DNA of 11,860 nucleotides from Clostridiales bacterium (GCA_012511925.1 JAAZFD010000117.1:1-11860); one strand, 5' to 3'; shown: positions 1 through 7,960, counted from the stretch's first letter. The notes: a model not told the origin generated them from the sequence alone. Numbers and translations: made by a program.

Positions 1-2
1 AC

Positions 3-41
3 CTTAGATTGCCCCCAAGCGAATACGAGGGTGGAGAGTGA
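3..41 (+). CDS. C-terminal end of an unidentified upstream gene (partial)
   Basis: The third frame is open from the window edge and ends in TGA at 39-41, giving the tail LRLPPSEYEGGE. The stop overlaps the GTG start of the next gene as GTGA, the usual arrangement for translationally coupled genes in an operon, which is the main reason to believe this is a real gene end. Twelve residues are too few to name the protein, and I do not recognise the tail. The gene's start and function lie outside the window. Confidence 0.4.
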   Translation, partial: LRLPPSEYEGGE

Positions 42-475
42 AAGAGAAAATTGCAGCTTCTGCCTGCCTATGCGGCTTAGATTGTGGGTACGATGGGAAA
101 AAGCTACAACCGATTTTTGATTTTGCAAGCCAAGATGTGTTTGCAATGTCCCCCGAAATCATGGGAGGGCGATACACCCCAAGAACCCCTTGCGAAATAG
201 TTGGCGGAGATGGCAATGACGTGCTTGACAACAAAGCAAGGGTTAAAAATTCAAAAGGGGAGGATGTAACGGAGAATTTTGTTAAAGGCGCATACAGGGC
301 TTTGGAGGTAATGCAAAAAAACAATGTGTTAACCGCCTACCTAAAAAGCAGAAGTCCCTCATGCGGTTTAGGCGAAATATACGATGGTACATTTTCAAAT
401 ACAAAAATAAAAGGAGATGGTGTAACAGTTGCATTGTTGAAGCGAAACGAAATAAAAGTAATCAAAATTGATTAG
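38..475 (+). CDS. DUF523 family protein
   Basis: This 145-residue protein matches the DUF523 pattern from end to end, and its length is usual for the family. It shows an N-terminal cysteine-rich segment (SACLCGLDCGYDG, Cys10, Cys12, Cys16), the SPEIMGG..TPRTPCEI block around residues 38-54 (Cys52), a DVTENF motif near 76-81, the SRSPSCG motif (Cys109) and a YDGTF motif. The conserved cysteines suggest metal or iron-sulfur binding, but no biochemical role is established for the family. The usual CPE of the second block reads SPE here. The start is GTG at 38, overlapping the previous stop, with GAGG at 27-30 as a ribosome site 7 bases upstream. The response regulator begins 8 bases after the stop, so the genes are probably cotranscribed. 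Identity as DUF523 is seen in the sequence; any function would be guesswork. Confidence 0.88.
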   Translation: MKEKIAASACLCGLDCGYDGKKLQPIFDFASQDVFAMSPEIMGGRYTPRTPCEIVGGDGNDVLDNKARVKNSKGEDVTENFVKGAYRALEVMQKNNVLTAYLKSRSPSCGLGEIYDGTFSNTKIKGDGVTVALLKRNEIKVIKID

Positions 476-483
476 GAGGAAGT

Positions 484-1197
484 ATGGAAAACTACACAGT
501 TTTAGTAATAGACGATGATAAAAACATTTTGAAGATTTTAGAGCTTTATCTCAAAAAAGAGGGCTTTAATGTCGCAACCTGCGAAAGTGGAGCATTAGCA
601 AAGGAAAAGTTCTTAGAGGTTCAGCCTGCACTCGTGGTGCTTGATGTTATGCTACCTGGCAAGGACGGCTTTCACGTGTTAGCCGATATCAGAGAGGTAA
701 GCGATGTTCCCGTAATAATGCTAACCGCAAAAGGCTCTACCCAAGACAGGGTTTTAGGGCTTGACGGCGGTGCAGACGATTACATTGCAAAGCCCTTTGA
801 TGCTAAGGAGCTTTTAGCTCGCATAAAGGCAGTTTTACGCAGATTTGCAGCCACTCAAGAATCGGGTAGCGATATGAAATCCGCAATTAGCTTTCATGGC
901 TTACAGGTTTCAATCGAGCATTATTCGGTTACTATAAACGGCACAAAAATCGAAATGACACCCAAAGAAATTGAGCTACTATACTATTTAGCATCGCATG
1001 AGCGCAAGGTTTTCACAAGGGAACAGCTTTTAGAAGCCGTTTGGGGCTTTGAGTTTTATGGAGATACACGCACCGTAGATGTTCATGTGAAACGAATTAG
1101 AGAGAAGTTAGGTGCAGAGTACGCAACCCTTTTAGGCACTATTTGGGGCGTAGGCTACAAGTTTGATTCGCAAATGTTTGGTAAAAAGGAAGAGTAG
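484..1197 (+). CDS. OmpR/PhoB-family response regulator
   Basis: This 237-residue DNA-binding response regulator has two domains. The receiver (about residues 4-118) shows the acidic cluster Asp10-Asp12, the phospho-acceptor Asp54 in the LDVMLPGKDG motif, Thr81 in MLTAKG and the conserved Lys103 in AKPF. The C-terminal winged-helix domain (about 132-232) shows TPKEIELLYYLASH, the REQLLEAVWGFEFYGDTRTVD recognition-helix region and the GVGYKF wing. It should be phosphorylated by the adjacent kinase and then bind DNA as a dimer. An AGGAGG ribosome site at 474-479 sits 4 bases before the ATG. The kinase follows within 8 bases, so the pair forms a normal two-component operon with the DUF523 gene upstream. 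The family (PhoP/PhoB/WalR type) is clear, but the target genes and stimulus cannot be read from the sequence, so no gene name is given. Confidence 0.95.
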   Translation: MENYTVLVIDDDKNILKILELYLKKEGFNVATCESGALAKEKFLEVQPALVVLDVMLPGKDGFHVLADIREVSDVPVIMLTAKGSTQDRVLGLDGGADDYIAKPFDAKELLARIKAVLRRFAATQESGSDMKSAISFHGLQVSIEHYSVTINGTKIEMTPKEIELLYYLASHERKVFTREQLLEAVWGFEFYGDTRTVDVHVKRIREKLGAEYATLLGTIWGVGYKFDSQMFGKKEE

Positions 1198-1204
1198 CAG
1201 GGTA

Positions 1205-2683
1205 GTGTTCAAAACATTGTTCTCAAAAATGCTTTCTACATATTTGGCTGTAATTCTTAGCCTGTTATTGTTGTTAGGAATTACGGTTACAAGTGCATCT
1301 GTACGGCAATATAAGTCAGAAAGAGAGCAGGAACTATTTCGCGAGGGAACAAAGATACATGACTCGGTTATAACAAAATACATTGACGAGGAAAAGCGTT
1401 CAGCATCATTAGAGGAGCTATCCTCGATAGCACGAAAGTTTGACGGCATGATTCAGTTGCGATTTATTGATGAAGAGTTTGGAAAAGTGTCCGTAACCGC
1501 ATCATCCGCCAACGAAAAATGGATGAACCTCACCGACTTTTATATGGATATTGAAAAGCAAGCAGACGAAATCGCCAACAACACAGACGGCATAATAATT
1601 TCAGATGGCTTTTCAAAGCTATCGGATATGCCAACCATAACCTTGGTAAGAAACGCTGTTAGAAACAATAATACAATAGGCACAATATTCTTTACAGTAG
1701 ATATTAGCAACACCTACGAATCCATAAACAACATGGTAATCGATGTTATTCTGTTCTCTATGTTGGCTATCGTGCTTGCAATATTGGCGGTGCTATACAT
1801 AACCGAAAGAATGACTCGACCTATAATTCAAATGACCAAAACAGTAAGGCAGTTTTCAAAGGGTAATTACGATGCAAGGATTACCTACAAGGGCGATGAC
1901 GAGGTAGGTGAATTAGCGTTCAGCTTTAACAAAATGGCAGACGAGGTAAACACCTTAGAAGCCGCAAGGCGTAGCTTTGTTGCCAATGTTTCGCATGAAT
2001 TACGCTCGCCGCTAACCTCTATGCGTGGCTTTTTGGTTGCAATGCAGGACGGTACAATATCGCCTGAGGACTATCAAAAATACCTAAGCATAGTTATAGA
2101 CGAAAACAATCGCATGATTTCCATGGTAAACGATTTGCTTGATATGGCGAGGATTGAATCGGGAGAGCACACCTTGAACTTCTCTGTATTCGATATTACA
2201 GAGACCATTAGATGCACGATTATTACATTCGAAGCACGAATATTAGAAAAAAAGCTGGAAGTGAGCATTGAGTTAGGCAATGAACAGGTTTTCGTTGAAG
2301 CCGACAAGTATCAAATAATTCAGATTTTACGAAACCTAATAGACAATGCGATTAAGTTTTCACCCAAAGGCGGCAAGCTAAGCCTAACCGTTTTAGAACA
2401 GAGAAGCGTTGTATGGGTTTGCGTAAAGGATTCTGGCACTGGCATAAAGGACGAGGATATACCTCATGTGTTTGATAGGTTCTACAAAGCCGAAAAAGCC
2501 CACACACCCAATAGCAATTCTGGAACAGGCTTAGGCTTAGCCATTGCAAAGCGCATCATAGACGCACATGGTCAAAGCATAACCGTAAAAAACGAGGGCG
2601 GCGCATGTTTTATGTTTTCACTTAAACGCGTCGCCCGTAACAGACCATTTATGCGCAGAATTTTTGAACCAGAAAACGATTAG
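1205..2683 (+). CDS. Membrane sensor histidine kinase, HAMP/HisKA/HATPase
   Basis: This is the partner kinase of the preceding regulator, 492 residues from the GTG at 1205. It has a first membrane segment (about residues 10-30), an extracytoplasmic sensor region of about 145 residues, a second membrane segment (about 177-199) and a HAMP linker (about 200-253, starting TERMTRPI). The HisKA domain has phospho-acceptor His264 in NVSHELRSPL. The ATPase domain has an N box (NLIDNAIKFS, Asn381), a G1 box (DSGTGIKDEDI, 409-419), an F box (FDRFYKAEKAH) and a G2 box (GTGLGLAIAKR, from 440). The GTG is chosen because it leaves an 8-base gap after the regulator, with CAGGG just upstream. A TTG at 1163 in the same frame would overlap the regulator by 35 bases and add 14 basic residues. 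All catalytic boxes are intact. The sensor region has no domain I recognise, so the signal is unknown. Confidence 0.93.
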   Translation: MFKTLFSKMLSTYLAVILSLLLLLGITVTSASVRQYKSEREQELFREGTKIHDSVITKYIDEEKRSASLEELSSIARKFDGMIQLRFIDEEFGKVSVTASSANEKWMNLTDFYMDIEKQADEIANNTDGIIISDGFSKLSDMPTITLVRNAVRNNNTIGTIFFTVDISNTYESINNMVIDVILFSMLAIVLAILAVLYITERMTRPIIQMTKTVRQFSKGNYDARITYKGDDEVGELAFSFNKMADEVNTLEAARRSFVANVSHELRSPLTSMRGFLVAMQDGTISPEDYQKYLSIVIDENNRMISMVNDLLDMARIESGEHTLNFSVFDITETIRCTIITFEARILEKKLEVSIELGNEQVFVEADKYQIIQILRNLIDNAIKFSPKGGKLSLTVLEQRSVVWVCVKDSGTGIKDEDIPHVFDRFYKAEKAHTPNSNSGTGLGLAIAKRIIDAHGQSITVKNEGGACFMFSLKRVARNRPFMRRIFEPEND

Positions 2684-3495
2684 CTGACAGGCTTTTGCAC
2701 ACCGTTAACATCAATAATCGTGTTGCCCTCCAACAATAATTCGGTTACGGTTACAAATTCATAACCCTTTGCAAGCGCTTCATCAATCAGTGGAGGCAAA
2801 TACTCCTCAATCTTATAGCCATTGTTGTGGCAAAGAATAATTGAGCCGCTTTCGAGCTTTGGCAGTACAGTATTTAGAATAGTTTGTGTGCTGCGCTCGG
2901 GCTTCCAATCAATCGTATCTATGTTCCACTGTATTACCTCATAGCCCATTCCACGTACCGTTTTAATAACTTGGTCATTGTATTCGCCGTATGGCGCACG
3001 GAATGTTTTAGAACGCTTGCCTATTATGCCCTCTAACAAGTCGTCATAGGTGTTCAATTCCTTTTGAATCTGTGAAACGGATAGCTGGTTCATGTGCGGA
3101 TGCGTTGCGCTGTGGTTGCCTATTTCATGCCCGGCGGCATCAATAGCCTTCACCTTATCGGGATATTTTTTAGCCCAAAAGCCACATAGATAGAATGTAG
3201 CCTTAATATCATGCTCTGCTAATGTGGCTAAAATAAAGTCCGTTTTGTCGTCCTCCCATGCAGCATCTATGGTGATAGCAATTTTTTTGTCATCACGCGC
3301 CACGCTGTTAACAGGTAGCTCCCTTTTATTTGCAGTAGAAACCTCTAACTCGTATGCCTCAACAATAATATTTGTAGAAACGGTTGAGCTTGCTTTTTTG
3401 TCGAGTGAAATAAGCGTAATGATTGCAGCAATCAGTAGAATAATCACGATTACGCTGATTATTAAACTCTTTTTGCTTATAAGAATGATTCGCAT
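2680..3495 (-). CDS. Membrane-anchored polysaccharide deacetylase (CE4/NodB, PdaB-like)
   Basis: This 271-residue protein has a basic N-terminus and one hydrophobic segment (about residues 10-31), which should anchor it with the enzyme outside the cell. The NodB domain (about 70-250) shows all five CE4 motif regions: TIDAAW (catalytic-base Asp77), the metal-ligand motif HSATH (128-132), RAPYGEY (166-172), DTIDW (193-197) and LCHNN (His223). CE4 enzymes remove N-acetyl groups from peptidoglycan or other acetylated glycans. Motif 1 has Ala where classical members carry a second, metal-binding Asp (TFDD). This DAAW form is common in clostridial PdaB-like proteins, some of which act in sporulation, so activity is likely but unproven. 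The ATG at 3495 is chosen over the GTG at 3507 because the sequence GAAAGGTG at 3505-3512 fits as its ribosome site. The stop overlaps the end of the convergent kinase gene by 4 bases. Confidence 0.9.
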   Translation of the reverse strand: MRIILISKKSLIISVIVIILLIAAIITLISLDKKASSTVSTNIIVEAYELEVSTANKRELPVNSVARDDKKIAITIDAAWEDDKTDFILATLAEHDIKATFYLCGFWAKKYPDKVKAIDAAGHEIGNHSATHPHMNQLSVSQIQKELNTYDDLLEGIIGKRSKTFRAPYGEYNDQVIKTVRGMGYEVIQWNIDTIDWKPERSTQTILNTVLPKLESGSIILCHNNGYKIEEYLPPLIDEALAKGYEFVTVTELLLEGNTIIDVNGVQKPVS

Positions 3496-3504
3496 AAATT
3501 TTGT

Positions 3505-3512
3505 CACCTTTC
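3505..3512 (-). promoter_or_regulatory. Ribosome binding site that sets the deacetylase start
   Basis: On the minus strand GAAAGGTG lies 9 bases before the ATG at 3495. A GTG codon inside the same motif (at 3507) could also open the frame, adding only four residues, but it would then overlap its own Shine-Dalgarno sequence. This favours the ATG. Confidence 0.6.
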
Positions 3513-3572
3513 ATGCATTTACATAGTAACAATATGCGATTATTTCTTTATTATTCCAGTACATTAGTTTGT

Positions 3573-3601
3573 TTGCCTATGCTTATTTCTTATGTTAAAA
3601 T
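3573..3601 (+). promoter_or_regulatory. Possible sigma-A promoter of recD2-comF
   Basis: TTGCCT (3573-3578) and TAAAAT (3596-3601) are separated by 17 bases, a reasonable sigma-A arrangement in the divergent gap between the deacetylase and recD2. The predicted transcription start (about 3608) would fall on the ATG at 3609, implying a leaderless or almost leaderless message. An alternative pair is TTGTTT (3569-3574) with TATGTT (3591-3596), spacer 16. The region is very AT-rich, so chance matches are likely. Confidence 0.3.
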
Positions 3602-3608
3602 ATTCTTT

Positions 3609-5810
3609 ATGGAGATTTTAGGAACAGTTGAAGGCGTAATTTTTAGAAACGAAGAAAACGGATATTCTGTTATCGAATTTTGTGAAGACAACACCGATTT
3701 TTGCTTAGTGGCTGTTGGAAATCTTTGTGTAGCCGATATTGGCGAGCATCTAAAACTTGAGGGCGAATGGGTAGAGCATAAGCAATACGGAAAGCAATTC
3801 AAGGTTATAAGCGCAATGGTTATGCCCAAATCTAATCTAAGAGCCATAGAAAACTATCTCAAAGGCGGTCTTATTAAGGGAATAGGTGAGTTCACAGCCA
3901 AAGAAATCGTAAAAAACTTTGGACTAAACACCTTCTCAATTATCGAAAACAACCCCGAAAAGCTAACCGAGGTAGTTGGAATAGGCGATATACGAGCGGC
4001 TAAGATTGATTCCTCCTATATGCTGCAAATCGAGGTTCGAGATGTTATGGTTGCATTGCAGGAGTTCGATATTACCACCAACCAAGCCTTGAAAATCTAC
4101 AAAAACTATGGCTCTAATTGCGTGAATGTAATAAAGGTAAACCCATACCAGCTAATAGAGGACATAGAAAACATAGGCTTCATAACCGCAGACAAAATAG
4201 CAAAAAGCGCAGGAATAGAGCATGAATCCGAGTTTAGAATCCAAGCAGGCATAAAATATATTTAAGAGTTAGCGGCTCAAGAGGGGCATACATACCTTCC
4301 CAAAGCAATTCTAATCGAAGCGGCAGTAATCAAGCTAAAAGTGCCACAGGATAAGTTAGACTTTGCAATAAACAAGCTAATAATCGAAAACAAACTCGTT
4401 ACGCTAATGATAGATGGCGAGCAGGCAATATTCCTTCCCAAAATGCGCTACTATGAAAGCGACTTAGCAAAGCGCCTTATACAAGTCAGCAGAGTAGGGG
4501 TAAACAGCTTAGTTTGCGACATAGATGCAGAGATAAAACGCCTTGAAAACGAACTCGATATTGAGTTAGCGCCCATGCAGAAAAAGGCCATTGAAACCAT
4601 GCTAACAAGCGGTGCAGCGGTAATAACAGGCGGACCAGGTACAGGTAAAACCACCATTCTAAAACTTGTTATAAAGATTATGGAGCGCTTTGGGCTAACC
4701 TACGAGCTTGCCGCACCAACGGGCAGAGCCGCAAAGCGAATGAGCGCCGCAACGGGTGTTGAGGCTCGCACAATCCATAGATTATTAGAGTACAACTTCA
4801 ATGAAAAAGCCTTTATGAAGGATCAAGACAACCCATTAGAAGTGGATGTTGTAATAATAGATGAAATGAGTATGGTGGATTGTATGCTTATGGATTCGCT
4901 ATTGAAAGCGATTATGGGTAATACAAGGCTAATCATGGTAGGAGATGCCGACCAGTTACCCTCGGTAGGCGCAGGAAACGTACTGCAAGACATAATAAAC
5001 TCAAACATCGTCAACTGCATCAGGCTGACAGACATTTACAGGCAGGCGGGCAGAAGTATGATAGTTACAAATGCTCACCGAATTAACAACGGGCAAGCAC
5101 CCTTACTTAATTCGCCCGAAAATGACTTTTTGTTAGAGCAAATAATAAACCAGCACGATTGCCTAAAACGCATTATTCAAATCTGCGTAGAAAAAAGCAC
5201 TCAAAACAGCAATTACGATGTGCAAGTGTTGGCTCCCATGAAAAAGGGCATATTGGGAGTGCATAACATTAACGCACATCTACAAGCAGCACTGAACCCT
5301 CCCTCAAAGGACAAAAAGGAGTGTGTGTTTGGAAACAGCCTTTACAGAGAGGGCGACAAGGTTATGCAAATCAAGAACAACTACAACATTGAGTGGCGAA
5401 AGATGGTTGACTTTGGTGTTGAGGAAGAGGGCATAGGCGTTTTCAATGGCGATATTGGCACAATCTCGCAAATAGATATGAAAAATCAGAACATAATAAT
5501 AGCTTTTGACGATGGAGCAGTAGCCGAATATGATACTTCGCAATTAGAGGAAATCGAGCTTGCCTACTGCATTTCCATTCATAAAAGCCAAGGCAGTGAG
5601 TTTGCCATGGTGCTTATGCCCATATTAAACGGTCCGTCCATGTTTATGACAAGGAATTTGCTTTACACCGCTGTTACTCGTGCAAAAAAGCAGGTTGTAA
5701 TCGTGGGAAGTAGAGAAAGCGTGAACTTCATGTCATCAAACAATAATCAAAGACAGCGCTACACCGCTTTGAAGCATCTGCTAACAACATACGCAACGGT
5801 AATTAAATGA
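3609..5810 (+). pseudogene. recD2: RecD2-type (RecD/TraA) DNA helicase gene interrupted by an in-frame TAA
   Basis: The frame encodes a full-length RecD2-like superfamily 1B 5'-3' DNA helicase of about 733 codons, but codon 219 is TAA (4263-4265). The N-terminal piece (218 residues, 3609-4265) has the EGVIFRNEENGYSV domain and helix-hairpin-helix segments (LIKGIGEFTAKEI, VVGIGDIRAAKI, IENIGFITADKIA). The rest keeps every motor motif: Walker A GGPGTGKTT (341-349), motif Ia APTGRAAKRM, Walker B IIDEMSMVD (DEMS 418-421), motif III VGDADQLPSVGAG, SIHKSQGSEF and YTAVTRAKKQV. The reading frame is the same on both sides, and the sequence around the stop (GIKYI*ELAAQEGHTYLP) aligns with the family without a gap; family members usually have a hydrophobic residue there, so TTA to TAA is the simplest explanation. 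The next standard start is a GTG at 4341 with no ribosome site. It may be a true nonsense mutation, a sequencing error, or suppressed. The ATG at 3609 has no Shine-Dalgarno sequence. Confidence 0.85.
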
Positions 5811-6457
5811 TTAAAGCCACACTAAAGAAAATACTCGATTTACTGTTTCCCAAAAACTATGTGTGCAATATGTGTAATTCAGAAGCATACGAGCCGCAAA
5901 ACGGAATATGCGAAAATTGCATTCGCAAATTAAAGCGCAACACCGAGCCAAACAGCGTGAAAATTTCCCAAACTGATGGCTATACATGGGCATTTCTATT
6001 CGATAAAACAACACAAGGCTGCATTCATAGGCTAAAATACTTTGATTGCAGATACTTAGGCGAATTTTTGGCGCAGTTCATAGCAGTTGAGGAGGAATGG
6101 CAAATAGATTGTATTATCCCTGTGCCGCTCCACATAAAGCGTATGAAAAAGCGTGGATATAACCAAGCCGAGCTAATCGCAAATGCTTTGGGAAAAAGAC
6201 TAAACATAGAAGTAGTTTCTGATGTGCTAGTAAGAGTAAAGGACACGAAAACGCAAACCACTCGCTCAAAATCTGAGCGCGCTGAAGCACTTGAACACGC
6301 ATTTTCAGTAATAAAAGATGTAGAAAACAAAAACATTCTGCTTATAGACGATGTATGCACAACGGGTGCTACACTAACCTCCTGTGCCTTAGAATTAAAA
6401 AATGCAAAGGCGGCAAATGTTTATGCCGCCACCGCCTGTTATACACCAAAGAAATAG
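5807..6457 (+). CDS. comF: ComF family phosphoribosyltransferase-like protein
   Basis: This 216-residue protein belongs to the ComF/ComFC/GntX family, whose members are needed for uptake or processing of transforming DNA in competent bacteria but also occur widely outside them. The N-terminus has a four-cysteine zinc-finger pattern (Cys20, Cys23, Cys35, Cys38). The phosphoribosyltransferase fold follows, with IIPVPLH (103-109), RGYNQAELIA (116-125) and the PRPP-binding loop LLIDDVCTTGATL (178-190). The ATG overlaps the recD2 stop as ATGA (5807-5810), so translation is probably coupled. A premature stop in recD2 could therefore also lower ComF expression. The recD2-comF pairing fits a shared role in handling DNA, but that is inference. 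The family call is firm; whether this organism is competent cannot be told from this window. Confidence 0.92.
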   Translation: MIKATLKKILDLLFPKNYVCNMCNSEAYEPQNGICENCIRKLKRNTEPNSVKISQTDGYTWAFLFDKTTQGCIHRLKYFDCRYLGEFLAQFIAVEEEWQIDCIIPVPLHIKRMKKRGYNQAELIANALGKRLNIEVVSDVLVRVKDTKTQTTRSKSERAEALEHAFSVIKDVENKNILLIDDVCTTGATLTSCALELKNAKAANVYAATACYTPKK

Positions 6458-6489
6458 TTATACCAATCCCTGACTAAAAACAATACATC

Positions 6490-6590
6490 TTTGCGGTCTT
6501 TTTAGCCCAGGGCTGTGTCGCTCTCAATCAATGTAGCTTCCGGCTACACCTCATTCGTGCTCCTTGCCTTGAGCTAAAAATCCTCGCAAA
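6490..6590. repeat. Imperfect long palindrome between convergent genes (possible dispersed repeat and bidirectional terminator)
   Basis: Two 48-base arms (6490-6537 and 6543-6590) face each other around a 5-base centre. The innermost 6 base pairs are perfect (TGTAGC 6532-6537 with GCTACA 6543-6548). The outer part is also well matched: TTTGCG at 6490-6495 with CGCAAA at 6585-6590, and TTTTTAGC at 6499-6506 with GCTAAAAA at 6573-6580, with a weaker match in the middle. The element fills most of the gap between the convergent comF and lipoprotein genes and has T-runs on both strands, so it could end transcripts from both sides. From memory it resembles palindromic repeats scattered between genes in clostridial genomes, but there is only one copy here, so that is unverified. 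Confidence 0.6.
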
Positions 6591-6620
6591 CCTTGTAATG
6601 TTTTTAATCGAGAATTAGTA

Positions 6621-7955
6621 TTAATTCTTTCCGAACTTGTATATATAGCTTACAACACGAATTGAATCTGATGTGTAGTATGAAAAGCCCGTAATTCCGA
6701 AAACGCCTGCCACCTCATCGTTCCATTCCTCTACCCAATCTGCATGTTTTTCAAGGTATTTCTCGTATTGCGATTTAGTCTCAAACTTTAACTGAATTGT
6801 CTTGCCCGCCTCGCCCTCGTTTACATTGAGGTTCGATAGCTTTTCAAACAGCAATTCCTTTAAGTTGGTATCCTCTTTTACAAATAAATCGTTGACTCTA
6901 AAGTAATTGTGCTTGGTTTTTGTGCATTTAGGAACATCAACCGATTCAAATCGCTCGTCAAGTGTACGCTGCTCCATCATTTCCTTATCCGTAATATTGA
7001 AATATGTATAGCGCGAGCGTGAGGTGCGGCTGTCGTCAAAATCGTCCCATGTGGCATCTACTTGATACGGTTCGCCATCAATGAATACGATGTTCCAAGC
7101 ATGTGCCTCCTGCTTGTTATCCTCTGAATTAAAAGCCATTCCTGTCAACTGGGTTGCTTTTATGCCATTGTAGTGCATTGTCAACATAAAGGCATGGCTG
7201 TAGCCCTCGCAAAGCGCCTCACCAAGCACGATAGCGCCATAAGCCGAATCTCTGAAATCAGCATTCAGTGAATACCTGCACTTAACCATTATCTTGTTGT
7301 AAAGGGAAAATTCACGCTCGTATTCGCTTTCTGTTTCTAAGTCCTCGCTCCAAAAAGCTATCGTGTCGTAGGTTTTTTTAAGCGCATTGTAATATTCCTG
7401 CGGGGTCATTCTATATTCGAATTTTAACGACTTTACAATATCATTCGAGTCCGACATATAGGAATAGGATTTATCCATGTGGAAAAACTCAGGGCTTTCG
7501 TTTTTCAATAAAAACACAAGTCGCAAGATTTCCTCTTTTTCGATTGAATATGCTTCGGGCAATGTGTATTCCGCCTGCGAAGCGATAATTGCCGTATATA
7601 TTCCTGCGGCAAGCACGCTATATTCTGGCTTTTCCTTGTTTAACTGCGATAAAAAGGGGCGATTGATTATGTAGGCACAAAACTCTTGGTTTACGCTTTC
7701 AAAATCAAAATCTGCCTTTTGGGAATCTGTAATCAATTCTAATAGTTTTTTAGAATCAACCAGCTTAGTAGTTTTATGTGGAAAAGGAGTTGGGGTAGGG
7801 GGAAGAGTTGCAGGTGCTACCGTAGGATTAGGCGAATTGGGTGTTGTTGTATCGTTTATTATTCCCTCAATGATTCCGCAAGCCTGTGAAAATAGCACAA
7901 TACAGCCGATAACCAAGCTCAAAACTGCATAAGAGAAAAACCTATTCCTTTTCAT
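6621..7955 (-). CDS. Secreted or lipid-anchored transglutaminase-like domain protein
   Basis: This 444-residue exported protein has a basic start (KRNR), a hydrophobic stretch (residues 6-25) and two candidate lipidation cysteines, Cys18 in LVIGC and Cys26 in FSQAC. VIGC fits the lipobox better; Cys26 would give a more usual signal length. A Pro/Thr-rich linker (about 36-59) separates the anchor from a mostly helical region. The transglutaminase-like core then shows Cys249 in ALCEGYSHAF, His285 in EAHAWNIV and Asp301 in VDATWDD, the complete Cys-His-Asp triad. Such bacterial domains include cysteine proteases and cross-linking enzymes; the substrate here is unknown. The last 110 residues match nothing I recognise. 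The start is ATG 7955, because GGAGGTG at 7961-7967 is 5 bases upstream; an ATG at 7976 lies upstream of that ribosome site. It stands 148 bases after yigZ and may have its own promoter. Confidence 0.88.
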   Translation of the reverse strand: MKRNRFFSYAVLSLVIGCIVLFSQACGIIEGIINDTTTPNSPNPTVAPATLPPTPTPFPHKTTKLVDSKKLLELITDSQKADFDFESVNQEFCAYIINRPFLSQLNKEKPEYSVLAAGIYTAIIASQAEYTLPEAYSIEKEEILRLVFLLKNESPEFFHMDKSYSYMSDSNDIVKSLKFEYRMTPQEYYNALKKTYDTIAFWSEDLETESEYEREFSLYNKIMVKCRYSLNADFRDSAYGAIVLGEALCEGYSHAFMLTMHYNGIKATQLTGMAFNSEDNKQEAHAWNIVFIDGEPYQVDATWDDFDDSRTSRSRYTYFNITDKEMMEQRTLDERFESVDVPKCTKTKHNYFRVNDLFVKEDTNLKELLFEKLSNLNVNEGEAGKTIQLKFETKSQYEKYLEKHADWVEEWNDEVAGVFGITGFSYYTSDSIRVVSYIYKFGKN

Positions 7956-7960
7956 ATTCC

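Noticed and set aside
2680..3495. Deacetylase motif 1 (TIDAAW) lacking the second Asp, seen as a dead enzyme or a novel variant
   Set aside because: The DAAW form recurs in clostridial PdaB-like proteins, and the remaining motifs (HSATH, RAPYGEY, DTIDW, LCHNN) are intact, so it is a known subfamily rather than something new.
5304..5543. Minus-strand open frame inside recD2, and similar long antisense frames elsewhere
   Set aside because: These overlap well-supported genes, lack ribosome sites and show no recognisable protein family, as expected of shadow frames in AT-rich coding DNA.
3609..5810. Stop codon reassignment as the explanation of the TAA in recD2
   Set aside because: TAA, TAG and TGA all end ordinary genes in the window at expected protein ends, with the next gene often beginning immediately, so none of them is read as an amino acid in general.
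6504..6514. Short palindrome AGCCCAGGGCT as an independent terminator hairpin
   Set aside because: A one-base loop cannot form a hairpin. The bases belong to the left arm of the long palindrome.
6611..6628. Seven-base AT stem (AGAATTA/TAATTCT) at the end of the lipoprotein gene as a terminator
   Set aside because: The stem has one G-C pair and covers the stop codon, with only a poor T-run after it, so it is too weak to support.
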